Of a stretch of DNA of 20,983 nt, positions 1 to 8,095 are shown piece after piece. Made by a program: the position numbers and the translations under genes. Source of the stretch: Actinomycetes bacterium (GTDB lineage Bacteria > Actinomycetota > Acidimicrobiia > Acidimicrobiales > Microtrichaceae). The number at the start of each line of letters is the position of its first letter. Position 1 is the first letter of the stretch. The notes below the pieces were generated by a model. That model did no database searches, was not told where the DNA came from, and was given only the letters and a program-made list of their open reading frames with translations. Location: positions 1 through 20,983 of the forward strand of contig JAEWED010000193.1 of NCBI GenBank assembly GCA_023389745.1, written 5' to 3'.

Positions 1-849
1 GGCGCGCGGGGCGGCCTCGTGGGTGTTCACCAAAAGCACGGCGCGGGTCATCGCGCCGACGCCGCCGAACTTCGGCGAGAGCCAACCCGCGACCTCGGCC
101 ACCTCGTCGGCCACGTCGCTGACGGTCTTGCCGTCGACGAAGCTCACGCCCGCGGCGATGACCGCTGCGCCGGGTCGGACCATGTCGGCGGTGATCATCC
201 CGCCCGCGCCGGCCGCCGCGACGATGACGTCCGCGGTCCGGGTGTACTCACCGATGTCGGCGACGCCGGTGTGCACGACGGTCACCGCCGCGTTGCACTC
301 GGGCCGCTTCAGCGTGAGCAGGTTCGCGAGCGGGCGGCCGATGGTGAGCCCTCGGCCGACGATCACGACGTGCTTGCCCGCGACGGGCACGTCGTAGGCG
401 TTGAGCATGTGCACGATCCCGCGCGGGGTGCAGGCGACCGGCGCGTCCTCGCCCATGACCAACCGCCCGAGGTTGACCGGGTGGAGCCCATCCGCGTCCT
501 TGGCCGGGTCGACCCGCATGAGCGCGGCGCCGTAGTCGAGGCCCTTGGGGAAGGGGTACTGCACGATGAACGCGTCGACCGCAGGGTTGGCGTTGAGCTC
601 GTCGATGGCCGCCTCGACGTCGGCCTGGGTCGCGTCGTTCGGCAGGCGGCGGTCGACCGAGGTCATGCCGATCTCGGCGCAGTCCGCATGCTTCATCGAC
701 ACGTACTTCGCGCTCGGCCCGTCGTCGCCGACGAGGATCGTGCCGAGGCCCGGGGTGATGCCCCGCTCGGCGAGCGCCGCGATGCGCGCGGACATGTCCT
801 CCTTGAGCGCCGCGGCGAGGGCGTTTCCGTCGAGCGAGATCGCAGTCAT
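1..849 (-). CDS. folD: Bifunctional methylenetetrahydrofolate dehydrogenase/methenyltetrahydrofolate cyclohydrolase FolD (3' end outside window)
   Basis: This enzyme interconverts 5,10-methylene-, methenyl- and 10-formyl-tetrahydrofolate using NADP in the cytoplasm, supplying one-carbon units for purines and formyl-Met. The frame is open from ATG at 849 to the window edge, giving 283 residues; E. coli FolD has 288, so only a few C-terminal residues are missing. Visible family features are the Y49-x3-K53 catalytic motif (KYVSMK), Q97 in VQYPFP (usually VQLPLP), KDADGLHPVN with D120, the NADP-binding VVIVGRGLTIGRP (162-173), and FGGVGAMTRAVLL near the end, where most family members have PGGVGPMT. 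The GRGxT form of the nucleotide loop is common in actinobacteria. A TAGTCT box ends 6 nt before the ATG, which supports this start and a leaderless mRNA. It is divergent from the AbiEi-like gene. The function call is firm. Confidence 0.96.
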   Translation of the reverse strand, partial: MTAISLDGNALAAALKEDMSARIAALAERGITPGLGTILVGDDGPSAKYVSMKHADCAEIGMTSVDRRLPNDATQADVEAAIDELNANPAVDAFIVQYPFPKGLDYGAALMRVDPAKDADGLHPVNLGRLVMGEDAPVACTPRGIVHMLNAYDVPVAGKHVVIVGRGLTIGRPLANLLTLKRPECNAAVTVVHTGVADIGEYTRTADVIVAAAGAGGMITADMVRPGAAVIAAGVSFVDGKTVSDVADEVAEVAGWLSPKFGGVGAMTRAVLLVNTHEAAPRA

Positions 850-855
850 GGCCCG

Positions 856-861
856 AGACTA
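856..861 (-). promoter_or_regulatory. -10 box of folD (leaderless)
   Basis: TAGTCT on the minus strand fits the actinobacterial TAnnnT -10 consensus and is separated from the folD ATG by 6 nt, so transcription should begin at or next to the start codon. No convincing -35 was seen. Confidence 0.6.
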
Positions 862-930
862 CGTCGCGCCCTCGCCCCACCCCATCCCCGCCCACCACCG
901 CCCTGCCCACCACCGCCTGACCGCTGCCCG

Positions 931-1028
931 GCCCGCGCTCAGAGCACAACCCGGATCGGTTGGGTCCTGAGCGCGGCAGACCGCGCACACGACCCAACCG
1001 ATCGCGAGTGTGCGCTGTGCGCGCCCGC
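931..1028. repeat. Palindromic repeat A, left copy
   Basis: This is a roughly 97-bp imperfect palindrome. Its left half (931-975) can pair with its right half (about 980-1028) around a GCGCGGCAGACCGCGC centre. Positions 931-965 recur in inverted orientation at 2183-2217 with 34 of 35 bases identical, and the rest of the element aligns less well to 2121-2182. The two copies bracket the AbiEi-DUF559 gene. The left copy lies between divergent folD and that gene, so it could also act as an operator or affect folD transcription. Confidence 0.85.
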
Positions 1029-1092
1029 CCCAGGCCTCGGCGCACGGCCGAGCGGGCCGCGATCCCCGGTGACTCGGCCGGCCATCGGGGCG

Positions 1093-2079
1093 ATGGTGGG
1101 CGGCGTGCCCGACCCCCAGATCTCCTCGACACATCGTGAGCACCTGCTCGTCGCACTCGCACGCACGCAGTCCGGCTGCTTCTCCGTGCAGCAGCTCTCC
1201 GAGCTGGGCTTCTCCCGCAACACGGTGCGCCACCGAGTCGACAGCGGCCGATGGAAACGACACGCCTACGGGGTGTACGGCCTGGCCGGCTGGTCCAACG
1301 ACCTCGCCCCGCCGGACAAGTGGGAGCAGAAGCTCTGGGTCGCAGCGCTCCACGCCGGCGAGGCAGGGGTGGTGTTCCGTCGGGCGGCGGGCCGGTGGCT
1401 GGGCATGGAGCCGATCGAGGGACGGGCCGTCGAGCTGCTCGTTCCCCTCACGACCGGCAGAGCGCTTCGTGGCTCGACCCGCTATCGGAGCAATTCGCTC
1501 ACGCCCGACGACGTCACCGTCGAGCGCGGATTGCGGGTCACGACGCCGGCCCGCACCGTGGTCGACCTGGCGGCGGTGATGGGGCCGATCAGGCTCCGCA
1601 GGCTGATCGGCAACGCGACGGACGCCGAGGTGCTGGCCCGGTCGGACCTGGACGACGCGCTGTTGCGCGGTGCGATCAGCGGCCGGCGCGGCGCTCTTCG
1701 CCTGGCACGGGTGCTCGACGACATGAGTCCCGGCGTCGTGGCGAGTCGCAGCGAGCTCGAGCGCCGTCTCGTCCACGTGGTCGAGCTGTCAGGCCTGCCC
1801 GAGCCGGTCTGGGAGTATCCGCTGCCGAACGCCATCGGCTGGACGGGTTTCGTCGACTGCTGCTGGCCCGAGGTGAAGTTCATCGTCGAGGCCGACTCTC
1901 GCACCTGGCACGACACCGTGCTCCAAGCGCCGAAGGACGCCGACCGCGACGCCGAGGCCGCCAGGGTCGGCTATCAGACGAGCCGACGCCGATGGCGGCA
2001 ACTGACCGTCGGGGCGGAGGCGACCGCAGCGCTGCTCCGTGACATCTACGAGGACCGGGCGCGGTTGATGCTGCGCTGA
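1093..2079 (+). CDS. AbiEi-type winged-helix/DUF559 (Vsr-like nuclease fold) protein
   Basis: The protein has 328 residues in two parts. Residues 10-65 resemble the N-terminal winged-helix domain of AbiEi-type antitoxins (FSVQQLSELGFSRNTVRHRV, then a basic GRWKRHAYGVYGL segment), and TTPARTVVDLAAV (150-162) is typical of this group. Residues about 215-305 resemble DUF559, a PD-(D/E)XK/Vsr-related endonuclease fold: D255 in FVDCCWPE, E266 and D268 in IVEADSRTWH, D284/D286, then GYQTSRRRWRQL. AbiEi binds DNA and represses its own operon; DUF559 is presumed to be a nuclease. No AbiEii toxin gene is adjacent, so this is a solitary fusion. ATG 1093 was chosen because homology begins soon after; GTG 1096 or 1105 are alternatives. 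Upstream in-frame sequence is repeat-derived. Third-position A/T seems more frequent than in neighbours, which hints at transfer. Biological role unknown. Confidence 0.85.
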   Translation: MVGGVPDPQISSTHREHLLVALARTQSGCFSVQQLSELGFSRNTVRHRVDSGRWKRHAYGVYGLAGWSNDLAPPDKWEQKLWVAALHAGEAGVVFRRAAGRWLGMEPIEGRAVELLVPLTTGRALRGSTRYRSNSLTPDDVTVERGLRVTTPARTVVDLAAVMGPIRLRRLIGNATDAEVLARSDLDDALLRGAISGRRGALRLARVLDDMSPGVVASRSELERRLVHVVELSGLPEPVWEYPLPNAIGWTGFVDCCWPEVKFIVEADSRTWHDTVLQAPKDADRDAEAARVGYQTSRRRWRQLTVGAEATAALLRDIYEDRARLMLR

Positions 2080-2120
2080 GAGCGCCAGCGCAGAGGCGCT
2101 CGCGCAGACCGCGCAGATCG
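2080..2120 (+). terminator. GC-rich stem-loop after the AbiEi-DUF559 stop
   Basis: AGCGCC (2081-2086) and GGCGCT (2095-2100) form a perfect 6-bp stem with an 8-nt loop directly after the TGA. GCGCAG-rich direct repeats resembling the centre of repeat A follow. There is no U-tract, so a termination role is only possible. Confidence 0.3.
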
Positions 2121-2217
2121 CGCCCGCGCAGAGAGCACACTCGGATTCGCTTGGGTTCTCTGCGCGGCCTACCGCGCACAGCACCCAACGGATCCGGGTT
2201 GTGCTCTGAGCGCGGGC
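2121..2217. repeat. Palindromic repeat A, right copy (inverted relative to the left copy)
   Basis: This is an imperfect palindrome: AGAGCACACTCGGATTCG at 2132-2149 pairs with the arm ending GGGTTGTGCTCT at 2207, around GCGCGGCCTACCGCGC. Its reverse complement matches the left copy over its full length, best in the outermost 35 bp (34/35). It fills much of the 313-bp gap 2080-2392. The rest of that gap (2219-2373) holds GC-rich, non-coding-looking sequence with short CGCCAGCGACG repeats and nothing else I recognise. Confidence 0.85.
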
Positions 2218-2373
2218 GTACTGATGGTTCGGCACACCACCGGCGGCGTCCCAGCACACCACAGCGCGGCGGCGCCGACCTGGCAGCGGGCCCGTCGGCA
2301 CCGGTCACGTCGCCAGCGACGCCAGCGACGGCTGCGCCGGTCGCGGCGGCGTGGATCGGGGCCGCGAGGGGGT

Positions 2374-2392
2374 GGTCCGGTAGGTTCGGACC
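2374..2392 (+). promoter_or_regulatory. -10 box within a small hairpin at the start of the 2393 gene
   Basis: TAGGTT (2381-2386) lies 6 nt before the ATG and fits a leaderless -10. The flanking GGTCCG (2374-2379) and CGGACC (2387-2392) are perfect 6-bp inverted repeats enclosing it, ending exactly at the start codon. This could be an operator overlapping the promoter, or chance in GC-rich DNA. Confidence 0.5.
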
Positions 2393-4129
2393 ATGTCTCG
2401 AACCTCTCGTCACGCCCGACGGAACCGGGCCGCCGGCGCGGCCGCCCTGGCGGCGGTGCTGTTCGCCGCGGGCTGCACCAGCGCCACCTCGGGCGACCTG
2501 CTCGTCGCCGACGTGCCCGATCAGAACTCGACGCAGTCGGGCATCCCGATCTGGGGCGTGAGCCCGGGCGATCCGCTCGACGACGACTCGCTGCTGCTCA
2601 GCAACGCGCTGTCCCCCGGCGAGATCACGACGGTGCTGCCCGACGGTCAGACGTGGGTGAACACGCTCGGCCGGGCCTGGGGCGGCGGCTCGCTGATCTC
2701 GTACGGCGACGGGCAGCAGAGCCTCGTGGTCGCCGGCAACCCCGGCTCGAAGCTCGCCCGCATCGCTGCGTCACCCGACACCACGACCCGGGTGCTGCGC
2801 CGCGGCACGTTCGTGCAGACCGCGGACAAATGCGTGCTGGCCACCTCTCCCGACGACGTCGAAGAGGTCGGCGAGGGCAACTGCGCGATCAGCCTCGACG
2901 AGCGCTGGGTCGTGTCGTGGCCGATCGACGCGCCGGGGGCTCTGACGATCCGCGACCTGCGCACGGGCTCGACCCGCACCGTCGACGACCTGTCCGTCGT
3001 CAGCGCCGCGGTGCTGAGCCACGACAACCGCGTCATGGTGGTCGACCAGTCCGACGACGGCGCGGTCGGCGTCGTGCTCGACGCGACCGACGGCTCCGAG
3101 GTCGGCCGCACCGACCTGTACCAGGCGTTGCAGATCGGCCTCGTCGGCACCGAGTCGACCGGTTTCGTGGCGCTCGCCTCGACCCAGTCGGGCAGCGAGC
3201 TGCTGCACATCGACACCGAGGCACACGTCGAGACCATCGACGAGGGCTATTACCTGGTGCCCGTCCTGAACGGACACGAGGTCACCTACCTCGACTACGG
3301 CCAGGACCTGACGGCCAGCTCGATCAAGCGTTGGTCCCACGACGGGACCGAAGTCCTGCTCGAGGGCTACGTGGGCGCCGGGGCGGTCGATGAGCACCAC
3401 ATCATCGCCACCAAGGAGACCGACGAGGCGATCGAGTTCTACTACCAGCACGGCGGCACCGGTGAGCTCGAGCTCGCCTACACCCTGCCGCTCGGCGAGG
3501 GCGCCGACAGCCCGCTCTCGTCCGACGGCGCCGGCGTCAAGGCGCTGCGCACCCTGGTGAAGGGCAAGACGGTGCTGCTGCAGATCAACGGCGAGGGCAC
3601 CAACAGCTCGTTCGTGCGGATCGACACCCAGGGCGGCCACAGCGACGCGCCGATCGAGGACGCGGCGGGTCTGCTGCTCGAGTCGATCGACAGCGACGGC
3701 ACCGTGCTGCTCTCGCTCGACGACCGAGCGGTCGACGTCGACCCGGCGAGCGGCATGCCGACCTCGTCGGCGCCGCGACGCATGGTCGTCGTCCGTCCCC
3801 ATGACGACGAGCCGACCACCCGTGCCGTGCTCGGCCGGACCGGCACGAACCTGATCCACGACGGTGTCATCTACCTGACCGACGCCAGCGACGCGGAGCG
3901 GGTCGTGGTCAGCACCGTGCGAGCGACCGGCAAGGACGAGAAGCTGCGCGTGCTCTACGAGAACAAGCAGGTCGCCGGGTCGACCTGGCCCGAGCAGGGC
4001 GGCGCGACGCAGTCGCTGCTGATCACGCCTCGCCTGCTGATCGAGCAGCAGCAACAGCAGCTCCAACAGCAGCAGCAGATGCAGCAGCAGATGGAGGCGC
4101 TCCAGGGGCAGACCCAGCCGCAGGGCTGA
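2393..4129 (+). CDS. Secreted lipoprotein, probable beta-propeller-like, with poly-Gln C-terminal tail
   Basis: The protein has 578 residues. A basic N-terminus (SRHARRNR), a hydrophobic stretch and the lipobox LFAAGC with Cys28 mark a lipoprotein anchored on the outer face of the membrane. Residues about 45-530 contain repeated short beta-strand-like blocks ending in D-x-D/G turns (for example VVLDATDGSEVGRTDL, LLHIDTEAHVETIDEGYY), as in WD40/YVTN-like propellers; I recognise no specific family. The last ~30 residues are unusual: three Gln runs (5, 5 and 3) separated by Leu and Met, then QGQTQPQG. They are encoded by CAG/CAA triplets at about 4044-4092, prone to slippage, and could form a short amphipathic helix or coiled coil. 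The start is set by the TAGGTT box 6 nt upstream. It converges on the amidase gene. Function unknown. Confidence 0.85.
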   Translation: MSRTSRHARRNRAAGAAALAAVLFAAGCTSATSGDLLVADVPDQNSTQSGIPIWGVSPGDPLDDDSLLLSNALSPGEITTVLPDGQTWVNTLGRAWGGGSLISYGDGQQSLVVAGNPGSKLARIAASPDTTTRVLRRGTFVQTADKCVLATSPDDVEEVGEGNCAISLDERWVVSWPIDAPGALTIRDLRTGSTRTVDDLSVVSAAVLSHDNRVMVVDQSDDGAVGVVLDATDGSEVGRTDLYQALQIGLVGTESTGFVALASTQSGSELLHIDTEAHVETIDEGYYLVPVLNGHEVTYLDYGQDLTASSIKRWSHDGTEVLLEGYVGAGAVDEHHIIATKETDEAIEFYYQHGGTGELELAYTLPLGEGADSPLSSDGAGVKALRTLVKGKTVLLQINGEGTNSSFVRIDTQGGHSDAPIEDAAGLLLESIDSDGTVLLSLDDRAVDVDPASGMPTSSAPRRMVVVRPHDDEPTTRAVLGRTGTNLIHDGVIYLTDASDAERVVVSTVRATGKDEKLRVLYENKQVAGSTWPEQGGATQSLLITPRLLIEQQQQQLQQQQQMQQQMEALQGQTQPQG

Positions 4130-4200
4130 CCGACAGCCCCGTCGTGACCTGCCTGCAGTGTCCGACGAGCCGGGCGGTCCGAGTACCGCCTGCCAACCGT

Positions 4201-4310
4201 GTCAGACCGTCCCGAATCTCTGGACGGTCTGACCGGATGTCACCGAAGCGTCCTGTTTTTCGGGACGGTCTGACGGCCGGCACCGGTACCGTCCCGTTTT
4301 TCGGGACGGT
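4201..4310. repeat. REP-like hairpin family B, locus 1 (three units)
   Basis: Three hairpins share the core CCGTCC-loop-GGACGG. Unit 1 (4201-4233) has perfect 12-bp arms (GTCAGACCGTCC) and loop cgaatctct. Unit 2 (about 4249-4267) has loop tgtttttcg. Unit 3 (4288-4310) has perfect 9-bp arms and a T5 loop. The loops resemble those at 16934-17043, so this is one sequence family rather than unrelated stems. It lies between the convergent lipoprotein and amidase genes. The T-run is in the loop, not after the stem, so these are not standard intrinsic terminators. Confidence 0.85.
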
Positions 4311-4331
4311 CCGGGGAGTTCGGCTCGGAGG

Positions 4332-5750
4332 TCAGCCAAGGGCCAGGTCGGGCCAGCGGTTGATCCAGGGGTACGCCTCTTCGATCTGCGAGCCGAGGCG
4401 GATCAGCAGCGCCTCGTGCCACGGTGCCGCGGCGAACTGCACGCCGACGGGCAGGCCCGACTCCGCCAGGTGCAACGGCAGCGACAGCGCGGGTTGACCC
4501 GTCACGTTGTAGATCGCCGTGTACGCCGCCATCGGCGTGGCGTTCAGCACCGGCGCGCCGGGGTTCTCATCGATGCCGTTCCAGATCGCGCCGCACGCCA
4601 GCGGCTCGACCCCCATGGTCGGCGTGACCAGCACGTCGAAGTCGCGACCGAGCTGCTCGGTCATCACCCGCGACTGCCGCTGCAGCATCATCTCGGCCTC
4701 GGAGAACTCGATCGCGTTCGTCGCGACGGCCTGGTCCCAGTTGGCCCGGTTGTGGGCCTCGATGCGCTCGACGTCGAGGTCCGGTATGCCCGCGGCGATC
4801 GTCGACCACACGGTCAGGAAGCCCATCAGGAACTCCCCCGGATCCGGCCACACCGGATCGCTCTCGACGACGTCGTGGCCCAGCTCGGTCAGCCTCGCCG
4901 CGGTGATGCGCACCGCCTCGACGCATTCGGGCGCGGCCTCGACGCCGAGCGCGTTGTTCGAGGTCACGCGGATGCGCAGGCGGCCCGGGTCGCACTTCAC
5001 CTCGCTGACGAACGGCGACTCGGCGGGCGGCGCGACGTTCCAGGCGCCCGGGTCGACCACCGACAGCACGTCGAGCAGCGCCGCGGTGTCGCCGACGGTG
5101 CGGGTCACGACACCCGAGGTCGCCGCGGCGGTCATGTACTCGACCCGATCGGTGATCCGGTTGCGGCTCGGCTTGAGCCCGACCAGCCCGTTGCACGACG
5201 CGGGGATGCGGATCGAGCCGCCGCCGTCGGAAGCGTGCGCGATCGGCGCCATGCCCGAGGCGACCGCCGCGCCGGCACCGCCCGAGGAACCGCCCGGGGT
5301 GTACTCCGGGTTCCACGGGTTCCGGGTCACCCCGAAGCGGTCCGACTCGGTCACCGAGATCGTGCCGAACTCAGGTGTCGTGGTCTTGCCCATCAGCACG
5401 AACCCGGCCCGACGGAACCGCTCGGTCACCAGCGAGTCGCGCTCGGCCGGGCGGTCCGGCACACCCTTGGACCCGTAGCTCGTCGGCCAGCCGGCGACGT
5501 CGAGCAGGTCCTTGATCGGGATCGGCACGCCGACGAACGGCGCCAGGTCCTCGACCGGCGTGTTGGCGATCACGTCGTCCGCGGCGCGGGCGTCGGCGCG
5601 GGCCCGCTCGTCGTCACGCAGTGCGAACGCGTTGAGCGTGCCGTCGAGCGCATCGACGCGACCCAGGTAGTGATCGAGCACCTCCGAGGGACTGATCTCC
5701 TTCGCCCGGATGGCAGCGGCGACGGACAGAGCGGAGTCGAAGCGGGTCAT
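4332..5750 (-). CDS. Amidase signature family enzyme
   Basis: A 472-residue amidase-signature hydrolase, which would cleave a carboxamide (or aryl-acyl amide) to an acid and an amine or ammonia in the cytoplasm; the substrate is not predictable. The Ser-cisSer-Lys triad is visible: K80 in VPIPIKD, S155 in PGGSSGGAGAAVASG, and nucleophile S179 in DGGGSIRIPASCNG. The 24-residue distance between the two serines matches malonamidase E2. A C-terminal block (NVTGQPALSLPL..GLPVGVQFAA) is typical of the family. The length is normal. It is not GatA: no gatB or gatC is adjacent, so a stand-alone catabolic amidase is favoured. ATG 5750 is supported by a TAGCGT box 6 nt upstream. It appears monocistronic, separated from the upstream methyltransferase by repeat C. 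Confidence 0.93.
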   Translation of the reverse strand: MTRFDSALSVAAAIRAKEISPSEVLDHYLGRVDALDGTLNAFALRDDERARADARAADDVIANTPVEDLAPFVGVPIPIKDLLDVAGWPTSYGSKGVPDRPAERDSLVTERFRRAGFVLMGKTTTPEFGTISVTESDRFGVTRNPWNPEYTPGGSSGGAGAAVASGMAPIAHASDGGGSIRIPASCNGLVGLKPSRNRITDRVEYMTAAATSGVVTRTVGDTAALLDVLSVVDPGAWNVAPPAESPFVSEVKCDPGRLRIRVTSNNALGVEAAPECVEAVRITAARLTELGHDVVESDPVWPDPGEFLMGFLTVWSTIAAGIPDLDVERIEAHNRANWDQAVATNAIEFSEAEMMLQRQSRVMTEQLGRDFDVLVTPTMGVEPLACGAIWNGIDENPGAPVLNATPMAAYTAIYNVTGQPALSLPLHLAESGLPVGVQFAAAPWHEALLIRLGSQIEEAYPWINRWPDLALG

Positions 5751-5756
5751 GCGCCG

Positions 5757-5762
5757 ACGCTA
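5757..5762 (-). promoter_or_regulatory. -10 box of the amidase gene (leaderless)
   Basis: TAGCGT on the minus strand, followed by 6 nt and then ATG. This matches the spacing at folD, the methyltransferase and the amidohydrolase. Confidence 0.6.
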
Positions 5763-5779
5763 TCCCCCGCGCCCAGGCC

Positions 5780-5933
5780 GGCGATCTGCGCGCCGTGCTG
5801 TCCCGGCGTGACCCGCCCGGCTGCGCCGTCGCCGCCAAGCCTGGCGATCTGCGCGCCGCACGGTCGCAGGGCAGCGCCCCGGCGCGCAGATCGACATTGA
5901 CGCGCCGCACGGTCGCACGGCGACCGGCCGACG
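5780..5933. repeat. Repeat cluster C (GGCGATCTGCGCGCCG family)
   Basis: GGCGATCTGCGCGCCG occurs at 5780-5795 and 5843-5858. An exact inverted 13-bp copy, CGGCGCGCAGATC, lies at 5880-5892, so 5846-5892 can form a stem-loop with perfect 13-bp arms. CGCGCCGCACGGTCGCA recurs directly near 5852 and 5901. The cluster fills most of the 247-bp space downstream of the methyltransferase and upstream of the amidase. No coding signal was accepted here. Confidence 0.75.
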
Positions 5934-5997
5934 CGCAGACCGAGGGCCGGCCGACGGGCCGGGGCGGGCCAGGCCGACCGACCGACCGGCATCTACG

Positions 5998-6831
5998 TCA
6001 GCCGGGGCGGCGGGTCGATGCCTCGAGGCGGACGTAGGTCAGGTCGTAGGTGCCGTCGGGACGACGCATCTCGTCGAGGCGCTCGGCGATCCGCTCGCGG
6101 AACGCGGCACGCTGCGCGGCGTCCATGTCGATCTCGTAGGCCATGGCCGCCTGGGAGTCGATCCAGCCGATCAGCCCGTCACGGTCGAACCGGCGCCGCT
6201 GCGCGGTGGTGATGACGTCGTTGTCGGCGACCTCGAAGCCGGCGTCCTCGAGCCGGTCGAAGTACCAGCCGGCATCCGAGAAGCACCACGGGTCGACGGG
6301 TCCGCCGACCGAGCTCGAGACGTCGTCGAGGAATCCCTGGACCGTCGCGACGTTGCCGGCGCCACCGCACTCGATGCGCACCCGCCCGCCGGGCCGCAGC
6401 ACGCCGAGCATTCCCCCGAGGACGCCCGCCTGATCCTCGGCTGGCACCCAGTGCAGCGTGGCCCGGCTGATCACCACGTCGAAGCGCTCGGCCGGGAACG
6501 CCCCGGCGACGTCCTGAGCGGCGACGAGCTCGAAGGACTGGTTGCCCAGCGCAACGAGCCGGGCCTGGTCGAGCATCGACGCCTGCGCGTCGATGCCGAC
6601 GACGGACCCCTCGGGCACCAACGCAGCGACCTTGGCGGTGAAGTCGCCGGATCCGCAGCCGACGTCGAGCACGTGCTCGTCGCCGCGCAGCGGGAGCGGC
6701 GCCAGGAACCGGTCGTCGTGCACCCGGTGGTGGGCGGTGTTGCGCGCGTAGCTGGCGCCGTCCCACTCCGGGATCCAGTACTCGGACCCGTCCGAAGCGG
6801 TGCCCATATTCTGAGACTCATTTCCTGACAT
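5998..6831 (-). CDS. Class I SAM-dependent methyltransferase (trans-aconitate methyltransferase-like)
   Basis: A 277-residue cytosolic methyltransferase. The Rossmann SAM site is clear: motif I VLDVGCGSGDF (54-64), acidic D81 at the end of strand 2 (VVGIDAQASML), AAQDV in motif II, and FDVVISRATLHWVPA in motif IV/post-motif. The overall pattern (HRVHDDRFL, then LHWV, then GGRVRIECGG) resembles the trans-aconitate and related small-molecule methyltransferases, but the substrate cannot be assigned. The start ATG at 6831 is preceded by TAGGGT with a 6-nt gap; this decides the start over the internal ATG at codon 9. It is divergent from the argJ-like gene across 67 bp, and its 3' side is followed by repeat cluster C. 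Confidence 0.9.
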   Translation of the reverse strand: MSGNESQNMGTASDGSEYWIPEWDGASYARNTAHHRVHDDRFLAPLPLRGDEHVLDVGCGSGDFTAKVAALVPEGSVVGIDAQASMLDQARLVALGNQSFELVAAQDVAGAFPAERFDVVISRATLHWVPAEDQAGVLGGMLGVLRPGGRVRIECGGAGNVATVQGFLDDVSSSVGGPVDPWCFSDAGWYFDRLEDAGFEVADNDVITTAQRRRFDRDGLIGWIDSQAAMAYEIDMDAAQRAAFRERIAERLDEMRRPDGTYDLTYVRLEASTRRPG

Positions 6832-6837
6832 ATGGAC

Positions 6838-6843
6838 ACCCTA
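6838..6843 (-). promoter_or_regulatory. -10 box of the methyltransferase gene (leaderless)
   Basis: TAGGGT on the minus strand, 6 nt before the ATG at 6831. It lies in the 67-bp divergent gap shared with the argJ-like gene, for which no clear -10 was found. Confidence 0.6.
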
Positions 6844-6898
6844 CCTGAGATCCCCGCGCGACTCCACGCGGATTCGAAGTGATCCGGGACCTGCCCGG

Positions 6899-8095
<1,197 letters not shown>

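Larger units (their letters stand above)
931..2217. mobile_element. Putative inverted-repeat-bounded cassette carrying an AbiEi-DUF559 gene
   Basis: A 1.29-kb segment starts and ends with the same 35-bp sequence in inverted orientation (931-965 and 2183-2217, one mismatch). Each is the outer part of a ~97-bp palindrome. The single gene inside (1093-2079) encodes a wHTH plus DUF559 nuclease-like protein. The arrangement resembles a non-autonomous transposon or a RAYT/REP-type gene flanked by its own palindromes. No target-site duplication is evident (flanks CTGCCCG and GTACTGA), no transposase is recognised, and mobility is inference. Confidence 0.4.

Noticed and set aside
19..1092. Open reading frame continuing upstream of the AbiEi-like start
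   Set aside because: It overlaps folD in antisense and the palindrome; composition is Arg/Asp/His-rich GC-shadow and no family pattern appears before residue 10 of the shorter protein.
4288..4310. Intrinsic terminator with a T-run
   Set aside because: The T5 is the loop of the hairpin, not a tract following the stem, and related units have A5 in the loop.
4416..5900. Long plus-strand open frame opposite the amidase
   Set aside because: Antisense shadow of a clear amidase; repetitive Arg/Val/Asp composition, no domain.
5747..5992. Small minus-strand ORF of 81 codons
   Set aside because: Its sequence is a translation of repeat cluster C, without a ribosome site or recognisable domain.
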